A stretch of DNA of 64,000 nt from Streptomyces sp. H27-C3 (GCF_030063415.1 NZ_JASITA010000012.1:78073-142072), one strand, 5' to 3'. Positions 25,423 through 34,258 are shown, counted from the stretch's first letter. Program-made: numbers and translations. The notes: generated by a model from the letters alone, not told the origin.

Positions 25423-26304
25423 CTACCGACTCGCGCCGACGCGTCCGGCGGCGGCCTCCACGGACACATCCGCCCCGTCCCCCGGCAGCACATCGCGCGA
25501 GCGCCTCTTGGCGATCACCGCGCACACCATCAACTGCATCTGGTGGAAGAGCATCAGCGGCAGCACCGCCAGGCTTGCCTCCGCGCCGAAGAGCACGCTC
25601 GCCATCGGCAGCCCCGCCGACAGCGACTTCTTCGACCCGGCGAACTGGATCGTGATCCTGTCCTCCCGCCCGAAGCCGAGCCGCTTCGCCCCGAACCAGG
25701 TCAGCGAAAGCATCAGCGCGAGGAGCACCGCCTCCACGCCGAGCAACGCCCCGAGTCGGCCCGCGCTCACCTGGTGCCAGACGCCGGCCGTGACGCCCTG
25801 GCTGAAGGCGGTGTAGACGACGAGCAGGATCGACCCGCGGTCGACGTATCCGATGGCCTTCTTGTGGCGGGCCAGGAAACCCCCGATCCAGCGGCGCAGC
25901 AGCTGCCCCGCGACGAAGGGCACCAGCAGCTGGACGACGATCTTCAGCAGCGAGCCCCCGGAGAAGCCCGCCGCGCCGCCGCCGAGCAGCGGTGCCGCGA
26001 GCAGTGGGGTGAGGAAGATCCCGATGATGCTGGAGAAGGATCCCGCGCAGATCGCGGCCGGCACATTGCCCCGCGCGACGGACGTGAAGGCGATCGAGGA
26101 CTGGACCGTCGACGGCACCAGGCACAGGAAGAGAAGTCCGCTGTAGAGCGGAGGGGTGAGAACGCCGGGGACGAGGCCCCGGGCCGCGAGCCCGAACAGC
26201 GGGAAGAGCACGAACGTACAGGCCAGGATGGTCAGATGGAGCCGCCAGTGGCGAAGCCCGTCCGTCACCTCGCGGGTGGAGAGCCGCGCCCCGTAGAGGA
26301 AGGC
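25423..26304 (-). pseudogene. Bile acid:sodium symporter family transporter, 5' end missing
   Basis: From about 26304 down to 25423 the minus strand reads as an SBF-like/YfeH-type transporter: FLYGARLSTREV, then LVPSTVQSSIAFTSVARGN, ARHKKAIGYVDRGSILLVVY and FAGSKKSLSAGLPMASVLFG, with at least eight hydrophobic segments. Family members have about 60 more residues before FLYGARLS, including the first two membrane helices. Here the frame upstream of 26304 is Arg/Ser-rich antisense sequence with no hydrophobic segment and no start. The junction coincides with the tail of a plus-strand gene fragment. A deletion of the symporter start is the simplest reading, and the product is probably not functional. 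Confidence 0.75.
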
Positions 26305-26452
26305 GCGGGCGGGCCTGCCGGACCTGGGCGGCGTGGACTTCGTACTGCTGCACGGTCGGCGCCCGGCGGCCCAGGAGGCGGCGGACGCGCTGGCCACTGC
26401 GATCCTGGCGGGTGGCGACCAACTGCACCGCCCGGCCGCGAGCGAGACGTGA
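26303..26452 (+). pseudogene. C-terminal fragment of an unrecognised plus-strand gene
   Basis: The plus frame ending at TGA 26450-26452 reads as a well-formed protein end: PDLGGVDFVLLHGRRPAA and then a helix through ALATAILAGGDQLHRP to ASET. An in-frame stop at 26294 and the symporter sequence to its left show that the 5' part of this gene is gone. I do not recognise the family. The fragment begins exactly where the headless symporter ends. Confidence 0.5.
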
Positions 26453-26770
26453 CCCTCGCGCGTCGCTGACCGGCGACGCATCCTCCGACCGGTTACGCGT
26501 GCCACCACCGCCCCCTCCCGGATCGGTGCCGGGCCCGCCCGACCCCGCGTGAGCGGCGCGTACAGATTCCGTGGAGGTTTCCGCGCGCCATACTTACTCC
26601 GAAGTCAGGAGTGTGCCCGAGCCTTCCCCCTTGTGGCCGCTTTTCACCCTGCCGCCCCGCGCTGACCTGTGCCGATGCAGCGTTGGCCGGATTCCGCAAC
26701 CCCCTGCCGCCGCCGGTCCCCTTGGGGTACCGTCACCGGCGCTGTGCGGAGCGCCACAAGGAGCAGGTCA
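26453..26770. other. 318-bp intergenic region before the acyl-CoA ligase gene
   Basis: There is no convincing gene. Readings through this stretch are Arg/Pro/Ser-rich. The AT-richer patch at 26585-26605 may hold the ligase promoter, and AAGGAG at 26759-26764 is the ligase ribosome site. Confidence 0.5.
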
Positions 26771-28594
26771 TTGCGCGAGTTCACTGTCCCACCCATGGCA
26801 GCGGCGCCTCAGGTCGGCGGACTTGCGGATGCCGTCTTCGATCACGCCGAGGAGGATCCGCACCACGTCATGCTCGGACGCAAGGGCGACGACGGGCGCT
26901 GGCACGACGTGACCGCGGTCGCGTTCCGCGACGAGGTGCTGGCGCTCGCCAAGGGGCTGATCGCGCACGGCGTGCGGTTCGGCGACCGGGTCGCGATCAT
27001 GTCGCGCACCCGCTACGAGTGGACGCTCTTCGACTTCGCGCTCTGGACGGTCGGCGCCCAGCCCGTGCCGGTCTATCCGACCGCCTCCGCCGAGCAGGTC
27101 TTCTGGACGCTGTACGACGCCGACGTGTCGGCGTGCATGGTCGAGCACGAGGACCACGCGATGACCATCGGCTCGGTGATCGACCGGCTGCCGCTGCTCA
27201 AGAGGCTGTGGCAGCTGGACGCGGGCGCCGAGGCGGAGCTGCTGCTGGCGGGCGCGCACATCGGCGACGACGTGGTGCACCGCCACCGGCGGGCCGTGAC
27301 ACCGGATTCGGTGGCCACCGTGATCTACACGTCGGGCACCACGGGCCGCCCCAAGGGCTGTGTGATCACGCATGCGAACTTCATGTTCGAGACGGACACC
27401 GCGATCGCCCGCTGGGAGCCGGTCTTCAACTCCGGGGCGAGCGAAGAGGCGTCCACCCTGCTCTTCCTGCCGCTCGCGCACGTCTTCGGCCGGATGATCG
27501 AGGTGGCAGCGATCAGGGGACGGGTCAAGCTGGGCCATCAGCCCGCGCTGTCCGCAGACGTGCTGCTGCCCGATCTCGCCGCGTTCCGGCCGACGTTCCT
27601 TCTCGCCGTGCCGTACATCTTCGAGAAGGTCTACCAAGTGGCGCGGCGCAAGGCCGAGCGTGCGGGCAAGGAGGCGGCGTTCGACAAAGCCGTCGAGGTG
27701 GCGGTGCGGTACGCGGATGCTCAGGAGCACCGCGCGTTCGGCACAGGACCCGGGCCATCCGCCTCGCTGCGCCTGCAGCACCAGTTCTTCGACAAGGCGG
27801 TGTACGGGAAGGTCCGGGACGCCATGGGCGGTCGGGTGCGGCACGCCATGTCCGGGGGGTCCGCGATGGAGCGCCGCCTCGGGCTGTTCTTCGCGGGCGC
27901 GGGCGTGACGGTCTACGAGGGCTACGGCCTGACGGAGACGACCGCCGCCGCCACCGCCAACCCGCCCGAGCGCACCCGTTACGGCACGGTCGGGCTGCCG
28001 CTGCCCGGCACGACCGTGCACATAGCCGACGACGGGGAGATCTGGCTGCACGGCGGGCAGGTGTTCTCGGGGTATCTCGGCGACCCGAAGTCCACCGACG
28101 CGGTGCTGCACGACGGCTGGCTGGCCACCGGCGACATCGGCATGCTGGACGAGGAGGGCTATCTGACGATCACCGGGCGGAAGAAGGAGATCCTGGTGAC
28201 CTCGGGCGGCAAGAGTGTGTCGCCGGTCGGCTTGGAGGAGCGAGTGCGGGCGCATCCGCTGGTGGCCCAGTGCATCGTCGTCGGCAACGACCGGCCGTAC
28301 ATCGCGGCGCTCGTCACGCTGGACCTGGAGGCCGTCGACCACTGGCTCCATATGCAGAACAGATCGCCGCTCCCCCCCGCCGATCTGGTGCGGGACGCCG
28401 ATCTGGAGATGGAAGTCCGGCGTGCGGTGGTGGCCGCCAATACGGCGGTCTCGCAGCCCGAGTCGATTCGCACCTTCCGGATCCTGGCCCATCAGTTCAG
28501 CGAGGAGCGCGGGCTGCTGACGCCCTCGCTCAAGCTCAAGCGCAAGGCGATCGAGGCGGCGTACACCGCGGAGGTCAACGCCCTCTACCGCTGA
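26771..28594 (+). CDS. AMP-forming long-chain fatty acid-CoA ligase family protein
   Basis: A 607-residue adenylate-forming enzyme. Motifs run in the expected order: ATP loop YTSGTTGRPKG near residue 180, LPLAHVFGRM near 240, YEGYGLTETTAA near 385, DGWLATGDIG near 455 and GRKKEILVTSGGKSVSP near 475 with the hinge. It activates a carboxylic acid, probably a fatty acid, to acyl-AMP and then acyl-CoA. The TTG start at 26771 is supported by AAGGAG six bases upstream and by the typical opening REFTVPP; upstream in-frame sequence is Arg/Ser-rich. It appears to be a single-gene transcription unit. Confidence 0.9.
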   Translation: MREFTVPPMAAAPQVGGLADAVFDHAEEDPHHVMLGRKGDDGRWHDVTAVAFRDEVLALAKGLIAHGVRFGDRVAIMSRTRYEWTLFDFALWTVGAQPVPVYPTASAEQVFWTLYDADVSACMVEHEDHAMTIGSVIDRLPLLKRLWQLDAGAEAELLLAGAHIGDDVVHRHRRAVTPDSVATVIYTSGTTGRPKGCVITHANFMFETDTAIARWEPVFNSGASEEASTLLFLPLAHVFGRMIEVAAIRGRVKLGHQPALSADVLLPDLAAFRPTFLLAVPYIFEKVYQVARRKAERAGKEAAFDKAVEVAVRYADAQEHRAFGTGPGPSASLRLQHQFFDKAVYGKVRDAMGGRVRHAMSGGSAMERRLGLFFAGAGVTVYEGYGLTETTAAATANPPERTRYGTVGLPLPGTTVHIADDGEIWLHGGQVFSGYLGDPKSTDAVLHDGWLATGDIGMLDEEGYLTITGRKKEILVTSGGKSVSPVGLEERVRAHPLVAQCIVVGNDRPYIAALVTLDLEAVDHWLHMQNRSPLPPADLVRDADLEMEVRRAVVAANTAVSQPESIRTFRILAHQFSEERGLLTPSLKLKRKAIEAAYTAEVNALYR

Positions 28595-28616
28595 CGGGCG
28601 CCGCTCGAAATATTTC

Positions 28617-28667
28617 TGACGGGTCATCAATTGGCAGTGCGTCAGTTATTGACTGTTCGTCAGGTCA
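28617..28667. promoter_or_regulatory. Cluster of GTCA/TGAC half-sites, possible regulator-binding region
   Basis: Within 51 bp there are TGACGGGTCA (28617-28626, an inverted pair), GTCA at 28641-28644 facing TGAC at 28650-28653, and GTCA at 28659-28662 and 28664-28667. The surroundings are AT-rich for this genome. It lies 20 bp after the ligase stop and about 310 bp before the aldo/keto reductase gene. No gene starts directly behind it. The rest of 28668-28976 shows nothing else recognisable. Confidence 0.4.
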
Positions 28668-28976
28668 GCCACAGAATGCGGGGCATCCCAAGGGAGGGGC
28701 CCCCTGCGTCGCGACCGGTCCGCACGTGGCCCCCGGGCCGGGAACCACCGGGCGGGGGATGGGACTGATGTGCGCCGTGGGTCCACAAGTTCACATGAGT
28801 GTCTGCGGTTCAGCGACATGCTCCAGATTCGCGGCATGACGGGACGCGGTCAATAGCCCGGACCAATCACATCGAAGCTGTATTGAGCCAATCATTCCGC
28901 TCTTCCGGGGAATGTGTCGGGCCGTGTGATCGTTGAGCAGGGGAGTACCAACCGACGACGTAAGGATCGACTCCTC

Positions 28977-29801
28977 GTGAGCAACGTCCCCACAATCACC
29001 CTGAACAACGGCGTCGAGATGCCGCAGCTCGGCTTCGGTGTCTGGCAGGTGCCGGACGATGAGGCCGCGAAGACCGTGGGCACAGCGATCGAGTCCGGGT
29101 ACCGGAGCATCGACACAGCCGCGATCTACGGCAACGAGACGGGGACCGGCCGGGCCATCGCCGACTCGGGAGTCCCCCGCGACGAGCTCTTCGTCACCAC
29201 GAAGCTGTGGAACGAGAACCAGGGTTACGGCTCGACCCTGCGCGCCTTCGACGAATCGCTGAGCAAGCTCGGCCTGGACCATGTCGACCTGTATCTGATC
29301 CACTGGCCGGCGCCGTCCCAGGACAAGTATGTGGACACGTACAAGGCCTTCGAGGAGATCCACGCGGACGGCCGTGCCAAGGCCATCGGTGTCTCCAACT
29401 TCCATCCGGAGCACCTGGAGCGCCTGCTCGGCGAGACTTCGATCGTCCCCGCGGTCAACCAGATCGAGCTGCACCCGCAGCTCCAGCAGGAGGCGCCCCG
29501 CGCCTTCCACGCCAAGTACTCCATCGCCACCGAGGCATGGTCGCCGCTCGGCTCGGGCAAGGGCCTGCTGGAGGTCCCGACGGTCGTCGCCGTCGCCCGC
29601 AAGCACGGCAAGAGCCCGGCCCAGGTGGTTTTGCGCTGGCACCTGCAGATCGGCAACGTGGTGATTCCGAAGTCCGTGACGCCGTCGCGGATCAAGGAGA
29701 ACATCGACGTCTTCGACTTCGAGCTCGACAACGACGACCTGGCGGCATTCGCCGCTCTCGACGAGGGCAAGCGCCTGGGCGCCGACCCGGCGACCGGCTG
29801 A
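28977..29801 (+). CDS. Aldo/keto reductase
   Basis: A 274-residue AKR of the AKR5-like bacterial group. The catalytic tetrad is complete: Asp 46 and Tyr 51 in SIDTAAIYGNE, Lys 76 in TTKLW and His 109 in YLIHWP. The NADPH-binding end has VVIPKSVTPSRIKEN. It would reduce aldehydes or ketones in the cytoplasm. GTG 28977 is chosen because the family begins here (VPTITLNNG) and AAGGA lies about ten bases upstream. It is flanked by long spacers and is probably transcribed alone. Confidence 0.93.
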   Translation: MSNVPTITLNNGVEMPQLGFGVWQVPDDEAAKTVGTAIESGYRSIDTAAIYGNETGTGRAIADSGVPRDELFVTTKLWNENQGYGSTLRAFDESLSKLGLDHVDLYLIHWPAPSQDKYVDTYKAFEEIHADGRAKAIGVSNFHPEHLERLLGETSIVPAVNQIELHPQLQQEAPRAFHAKYSIATEAWSPLGSGKGLLEVPTVVAVARKHGKSPAQVVLRWHLQIGNVVIPKSVTPSRIKENIDVFDFELDNDDLAAFAALDEGKRLGADPATG

Positions 29802-30134
29802 CCCCGGTCATCACCGTCGCGCCGCCGCTCGGCCCAGCCGTGCGGCTGCCCAGCCGTGCGGCGACGCGGTCGCGCGGTCGTTTTTACCTGCCACCCTCAC
29901 CGGTTTGTGCCCCACCGACGCCCGCTCTCCCTTTGACTTTCCCCGGCCCGTTCCACCGAACGGAGCAGCGCCCGAGCCTCTCGGGACACGCCCCGATGGG
30001 CCGCCACAGCAGTGACCGGGACATGCCCGGGAAAGGCTCAGCCGCAGCCTCCGGGAGGGGGAAGCACCCGGCTCGTCACGCGTAGAGGCCCAGGTAGTGG
30101 ATCCGCACCCGCAGGCCTCCGGTAGCGTCGCACT
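29802..30134. other. 333-bp spacer before the RNase J gene
   Basis: No gene is supported here. The first 70 bases are GC-rich with a repeated GCCCAGCCGTGCGGC-like motif, which could form a terminator for the aldo/keto reductase gene. The end contains the likely promoter of the RNase J gene. Confidence 0.45.
30123..30128 (+). promoter_or_regulatory. TANNNT -10 hexamer for a leaderless RNase J transcript
   Basis: TAGCGT at 30123-30128 is followed by six bases and then the ATG at 30135. No Shine-Dalgarno is present between or just before them. This spacing predicts transcription starting at the A of the start codon. Confidence 0.5.
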
Positions 30135-31820
30135 ATGAGCCATCCCCATCCCGAGCTAAAAGCCGCCCCACCCCTGCCCGCCGGAGGGCTCAGGATCGTC
30201 GCCCTCGGCGGTCTGGGTGAGATCGGCCGCAACATGACGGTTTTCGAGCACTCAGGCAAGCTGCTGATCGTCGACTGCGGCGTGCTGTTCCCCGAAGAGA
30301 CCCAACCCGGCGTGGATGTGATCCTGCCGGACTTCACCTCGATCCGGGACCGGCTCGACGACGTCCTGGCCGTCGTGCTGACCCATGGCCACGAGGACCA
30401 CATCGGCGCCGTGCCGTATCTGCTGCGCGAGCGGGCCGACATTCCCATCGTCGGCTCGAAGCTGACGCTGGCGTTCCTGGAGGCCAAGCTCAAGGAGCAC
30501 GGCATCCGCCCGCGCAGCGTGCGGGTGCGCGAAGGCGACCGGCGGAGCTACGGCCCCTTCGACTGCGAATTCGTGGCGGTCAACCACTCCATCCCGGACA
30601 GCCTCGCGGTGGCGATCCGTACCAGTGCCGGGATGGTGCTGCACACCGGTGACTTCAAGATGGACCAGTTCCCCCTTGACGAGCGCATCACCGACCTGCG
30701 CGCCTTCGCCCGACTCGGCGAGGAGGGCGTCGACATGTTCCTCACCGACTCCACCAACGCCGAGGTCCCGGGTTTCACCACCTCCGAGCGCGAGCTGAAT
30801 CCGGCGATCGAGCAGGTCCTGCGCACCGCGCCCCGGCGCGTCATCGTGTCCAGCTTCGCCAGCCATGTGCACCGCATCCAGCAGGTACTTGACGCCTCGC
30901 ACCAGCACGGCCGCAAGGTCGCCTTCGTGGGCAGATCGATGGTCCGCAACATGGGCATCGCCCGCGACCTCGGCTACCTGAAGGTTCCGTCCGGGCTGGT
31001 CGTCAGCCTCAAGGAACTGGAGAAGCTCCCGGACCACAAGATCACTCTGGTGTGCACGGGATCGCAGGGCGAGCCGATGGCCGCGCTCTCGCGCATGGCC
31101 AACCGCGACCATGTGATCCGGATCGGCAAGGGCGACACCGTCCTGCTCGCCAGCTCCCTCATCCCGGGCAATGAGAACGCCATCTACCGGGTGATCAACG
31201 GCCTGACCAGGTGGGGCGCGAACGTCGTCCACAAGGGCAACGCCAAGGTGCACGTCTCGGGGCACGCCAGCGCCGGCGAGCTCGTGTACTGCTACAACAT
31301 CGTCAAGCCCAAGCACGTGATGCCCGTGCACGGCGAATGGCGCCACCTGCGGGCCAACGCCGATCTGGCCATCCGGACCGGCGTCGAGCCCGACCGGGTG
31401 ATCATCGCCGAGGACGGTGTGGTCGTCGACCTCGTCAACGGGCGGGCCTCGATCACCGGCAAGGTGCCCGCGGGCAACGTGTATGTGGACGGCATGACGG
31501 TCGGCGGCGCCACCGAGGCGTCCTTGAAGGACCGTCTCACCCTCGCGGAAGAGGGTGTCATCACGGTCGTGGCGATCGTCGACGCCGACACGGGCGCCCT
31601 CGCCGAGGCCCCCGACTTCCTGGCCCGCGGTTTCGTACACGACGACACCACCTTCGAGCCGGTCATCCCCGTGATCGAGAAGACGCTGGCGACGGCGGCC
31701 AAGGAGGGTGTGGGCGACGCCCGTCAGCTGGAGCAGCTCATCAGCCGCGCCGTGGGCTCCTGGGCCTTCAGGACACACCGCCGCAAGCCCCTCATCATCC
31801 CGGTCATCATCGACGCCTGA
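30135..31820 (+). CDS. rnj: Ribonuclease J
   Basis: A 561-residue metallo-beta-lactamase/beta-CASP ribonuclease. The metal motif THGHEDH is at residues 83-89. NHSIPDSLAVAI near 153, HTGDFKMD, TDSTNAEVPGF near 200, the beta-CASP STSxAS-like VIVSSFASHVHRIQ, CTGSQGEPMAAL near 310 and HVSGHASAGE plus PVHGEWRHL near 375-400 all fit RNase J. It acts in mRNA decay and rRNA maturation with both endo- and 5'-3' exonuclease activity. In many actinomycetes the main copy lies beside dapA and thyX; those neighbours are absent here, so this may be a second copy. It has no ribosome site. Confidence 0.93.
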   Translation: MSHPHPELKAAPPLPAGGLRIVALGGLGEIGRNMTVFEHSGKLLIVDCGVLFPEETQPGVDVILPDFTSIRDRLDDVLAVVLTHGHEDHIGAVPYLLRERADIPIVGSKLTLAFLEAKLKEHGIRPRSVRVREGDRRSYGPFDCEFVAVNHSIPDSLAVAIRTSAGMVLHTGDFKMDQFPLDERITDLRAFARLGEEGVDMFLTDSTNAEVPGFTTSERELNPAIEQVLRTAPRRVIVSSFASHVHRIQQVLDASHQHGRKVAFVGRSMVRNMGIARDLGYLKVPSGLVVSLKELEKLPDHKITLVCTGSQGEPMAALSRMANRDHVIRIGKGDTVLLASSLIPGNENAIYRVINGLTRWGANVVHKGNAKVHVSGHASAGELVYCYNIVKPKHVMPVHGEWRHLRANADLAIRTGVEPDRVIIAEDGVVVDLVNGRASITGKVPAGNVYVDGMTVGGATEASLKDRLTLAEEGVITVVAIVDADTGALAEAPDFLARGFVHDDTTFEPVIPVIEKTLATAAKEGVGDARQLEQLISRAVGSWAFRTHRRKPLIIPVIIDA

Positions 31821-31900
31821 GCCGCCGTACAGGTGGCTACGGAGTCGTACGAACACGGGTGGCCGACGGCACAGAAGCCGACGGTGGAGAAGAGGAGCGG

Positions 31901-32614
31901 ATGAGCGCGCGTTTCGAGGAGATCGACTATTCCCCGACGGCCATGGGAGACATCAGCCTGCGGCGTCGACGGGATCCTGTGTCGGGCCAGGACGTGTACG
32001 AGGTCAAGCTCGGTGACGAGTTCCTCATGTCCAGCCTCTTCACCACGGGAGAGATCGAGCTCGCGCGACTCGGCCTGGCGAAGCTGCCGGGCGACGGGCT
32101 GGACATCGTCGTGGGCGGGCTCGGCCTCGGCTACACCGCTCAGGCGGTTCTCGACGACTCACGGGTGCGCTCGCTGATCGTGGTCGACGCGCTGGGCGAA
32201 GTGATCGGGTGGCACCGGCGAGGGCTGGTGCCCCTGGGCACCCAGCTGTCCTCGGATGCCCGCTGCCGGCTGGTCCAGGGCGATTTCTTCGCGATGGCCG
32301 GTGACTCCCAGGGCTGGGATCCCGAGGTGGCCGACCGCCGCTTCCACGGCATCTTCCTGGACGTCGACCACGCACCGGACCACGTCCTGCACCCCAGCCA
32401 CGCGGCGCTTTATCTGCCCGCGGGGCTGCGCCGTCTCGCGGACCGGCTCCACCCCGACGGTGTCTTCGCCCTGTGGTCGAACGACCCGCCGGACGAGCGG
32501 TTCCTCGCCGTGCTCGCGGAGGTCTTCACGGACTCCGGGGCGCACGTCGTGGACTTCGACAATCCGCTGCAGGGCGGCACGGCGACCAACACCGTGTACG
32601 TAGCGAGGAAGTGA
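31901..32614 (+). CDS. Spermidine synthase-like SAM-dependent enzyme
   Basis: A 237-residue protein of the spermidine-synthase fold. The nucleoside-binding loop reads VGGLGLGYTA near residue 69, VVDALGEVIGWHRRG follows near 90, and FHGIFLDVDHAPDHVLHP near 145 holds the catalytic-region Asp. The N-terminal beta domain is short, as in actinomycete homologues annotated only as spermidine synthase-like. It may be an aminopropyltransferase or another methyltransferase-like enzyme. ATG 31901 has GAGGAG upstream. It lies 80 bp after RNase J and could be co-transcribed with it. Confidence 0.8.
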   Translation: MSARFEEIDYSPTAMGDISLRRRRDPVSGQDVYEVKLGDEFLMSSLFTTGEIELARLGLAKLPGDGLDIVVGGLGLGYTAQAVLDDSRVRSLIVVDALGEVIGWHRRGLVPLGTQLSSDARCRLVQGDFFAMAGDSQGWDPEVADRRFHGIFLDVDHAPDHVLHPSHAALYLPAGLRRLADRLHPDGVFALWSNDPPDERFLAVLAEVFTDSGAHVVDFDNPLQGGTATNTVYVARK

Positions 32615-32656
32615 GCGGGACCCACGCGTCCCGCGGACGGGCTCAACGATGACGAT

Positions 32657-32686
32657 GGCGCCACCCGGCTCGGGCCGGGTGGCGCC
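32657..32686 (+). terminator. Hairpin terminator after the spermidine synthase-like gene
   Basis: A perfect 12-bp stem (GGCGCCACCCGG at 32657-32668 with 32675-32686) closes a six-base loop, 43 bp downstream of the stop codon. There is no strong U tract. Confidence 0.7.
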
Positions 32687-32791
32687 GTCGCATCACGTTG
32701 TCATATCTACGCCGGTCCGGGCTGCGTCCGACGCGCGCCGGACGCGAATCGCTGCGCAGCCACCGCCCTACGCCGGGCACGCGGCCCCAGC

Positions 32792-33106
32792 CCTGGCCGC
32801 CCGGGCCACACCTTCCAGGTCATGGCGCCGGCCCGGCGGGCCTGGCAGCAGGCCCCGTCCGGAGCGGGCGAGCCGTTCGGGTTCCGGCAGACCGACGGCA
32901 AGGGCAGCTGGACGGTGCGCTTCGAAGGTGCGGACGTCCGGGTCGCCGAAGGCAACAGCGCCGCCGAGCCCTGCGACGTCGAGCTGGCCGGTACGGCGTC
33001 GGACCTGATGCTGCTCCTCTGGCAGCGCGTCCCGGCGGACCGCGTCGAGGTGAAGGGCGACCACGACATGCTCGACCGCTACTTCACCCTGGTGCCTTCC
33101 GTGTGA
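32792..33106 (+). pseudogene. C-terminal domain remnant of a mycothiol-dependent maleylpyruvate isomerase family protein
   Basis: The frame ending at 33106 gives a clean MDMPI C-terminal domain: EPFGFRQTDGKGSWTVRFEG, CDVELAGTASDLMLLLWQR and VKGDHDMLDRYFTLVPSV. Such proteins normally carry about 150 residues of DinB-like helical domain first, with the metal-binding histidines. Here only some 30 residues precede it and upstream sequence has no homology, so the catalytic half is missing. There is no ribosome site. The remnant is probably inactive, though a stand-alone sterol-carrier-like domain cannot be excluded. Confidence 0.6.
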
Positions 33107-33139
33107 CCGAGGGCGAAGGCCACCGGCCGTGCCTGCGCG

Positions 33140-33835
33140 CTACAGGGAGCGGGAAGCTCCGCCGTCGATGCGGATGCTCTCGCCGTTGATGTACATCGCG
33201 TCGCCCGAGACCAGGAACGTGGCGAGCTTGCCGATCTCCTCGACGGTCGCGTAGCGGCCCGCGGGGATCCTGGCCAGGAAGTCGGGGTCCTCCGGCCAGC
33301 TGTTCACATAGCCGGGCAGCAGACTGTTCATGCGGATGCCTCGGGCCGCGTACTGGTCGGCGTACAGCTTGGTGAAGCTGCTGAGGGCCGCGCGCAGGCT
33401 GGAGTTGACCGGGATGATGCCCATCGGTTCGAAGGCCGTGTACGACGACAGGTTCACGAAGGCGCCGCCGCCCGCCGCCTCCATGTGGGGCGTCACCAGG
33501 CGGGCCATCCTGACCACGCTCAGCAGGAGCATGTCCAGGCCGTCGTGCCAGTTCTGGTCGGTGACCGCGAGGAGTTCGCCGTTCCTGGCATGGCCGGCGC
33601 CGTTAACGACGGCGTCGATCCGGCCGTACCGCTCCAGCGTCCCGTCCACGAGGCGGGCCAGATCGGCCGGCTCGGTGAGCGAACCGACCGTGGCGGCGCC
33701 GCCGAGCTCATCGGCCAGGTCGGTGATGGACGGGTCGATGTCCAGCAGGGACACGGTGTGGCCCGCGCGGGCCAGTTCCGAGGCGATGCCACGGCCGATG
33801 CCCGAGCCTGCGGCGGTGACGATGGTCGTGGGCAT
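33140..33835 (-). CDS. SDR-family oxidoreductase with atypical active site
   Basis: A 231-residue Rossmann protein. The cofactor loop TAAGSGIGRGIA (residues 7-18), LLDIDP and VNGAGHARNG fit classical short-chain dehydrogenases, as does the end ISIRIDGGASRSL-like ESIRIDGGA. The catalytic region is odd. After NLSSYTAFEP it reads PVNSSLRAALSSFTKLYAD where YxxxK would be expected, so the usual Tyr and Lys are replaced by Asn/Ser and Arg. A distinct SDR subgroup with this SSxRAAL pattern exists. ATG 33835 has GGAGG ten bases upstream. It is divergent from the arsR gene, its likely regulator. Confidence 0.82.
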   Translation of the reverse strand: MPTTIVTAAGSGIGRGIASELARAGHTVSLLDIDPSITDLADELGGAATVGSLTEPADLARLVDGTLERYGRIDAVVNGAGHARNGELLAVTDQNWHDGLDMLLLSVVRMARLVTPHMEAAGGGAFVNLSSYTAFEPMGIIPVNSSLRAALSSFTKLYADQYAARGIRMNSLLPGYVNSWPEDPDFLARIPAGRYATVEEIGKLATFLVSGDAMYINGESIRIDGGASRSL

Positions 33836-33889
33836 GAAGAGGATCCTCCCGGGATTCACAGTACGGCGGTACGTCTATACGGTATTCAT

Positions 33890-33947
33890 CGTACAATCGA
33901 ATTCAGGGGCGGGCAAATCCGTCAGTACGATCTCCGTCGTACAATCG
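33890..33947. promoter_or_regulatory. Divergent promoter/operator with repeated CGTACAATCG
   Basis: The decamer CGTACAATCG occurs at 33890-33899 and 33938-33947, 48 bp apart, in the 117-bp space between the SDR and arsR genes. The second copy contains TACAAT (33940-33945), seven bases before the arsR ATG, a good leaderless -10. The two copies may also be the binding sites of the ArsR protein. Confidence 0.5.
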
Positions 33948-33952
33948 GCCGC

Positions 33953-34258
33953 ATGGCTTCGTACCACCCCGCACGCGACCAGCTGCTGATCGAGGACGTC
34001 CTCGCCGCCCTGGGCAATCCGGTGCGCCTCGGCATCGTCCGGGAGCTCGCGGCCTCCGACCAGGAGCGCACCTGCGGCAGCCTCCCGCTCGAAGTCACCA
34101 AGGCCACCGCGACCCACCACTGGCGGGTCCTGCGCGAGTCCGGCATCACCCGTGAGCACAAGGTGGGCCGCTACAAGGCCGTCGAGCTGCGGCGCGACGA
34201 CCTCGACGCCTGCTTCCCCGGACTGCTGACCGCGGTCCTCAACAGCCCAACAGCCTGA
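33953..34258 (+). CDS. ArsR-family winged-helix regulator
   Basis: A 101-residue regulator with a helix-turn-helix: LAALGNPVRLGIVRELA, then LPLEVTKATATHHWRVLRES for the recognition helix and a wing HKVGRYKAVELRRDDL. There is no CxC or other obvious metal-binding pair; one Cys lies in RTCGSLP and one near the C-terminus (LDACFPG). It may sense something other than metal. It is divergent from the SDR gene and 13 bp upstream of the ricin-fold gene, so it probably controls both. It lacks a Shine-Dalgarno and has TACAAT seven bases before the ATG. Confidence 0.88.
   Translation: MASYHPARDQLLIEDVLAALGNPVRLGIVRELAASDQERTCGSLPLEVTKATATHHWRVLRESGITREHKVGRYKAVELRRDDLDACFPGLLTAVLNSPTA

Noticed and set aside
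25423..26508. Full-length symporter starting at 26508
   Set aside because: The first 70 residues are Arg/Ser-rich with no membrane helix, and the opposite strand reads as a natural protein tail.
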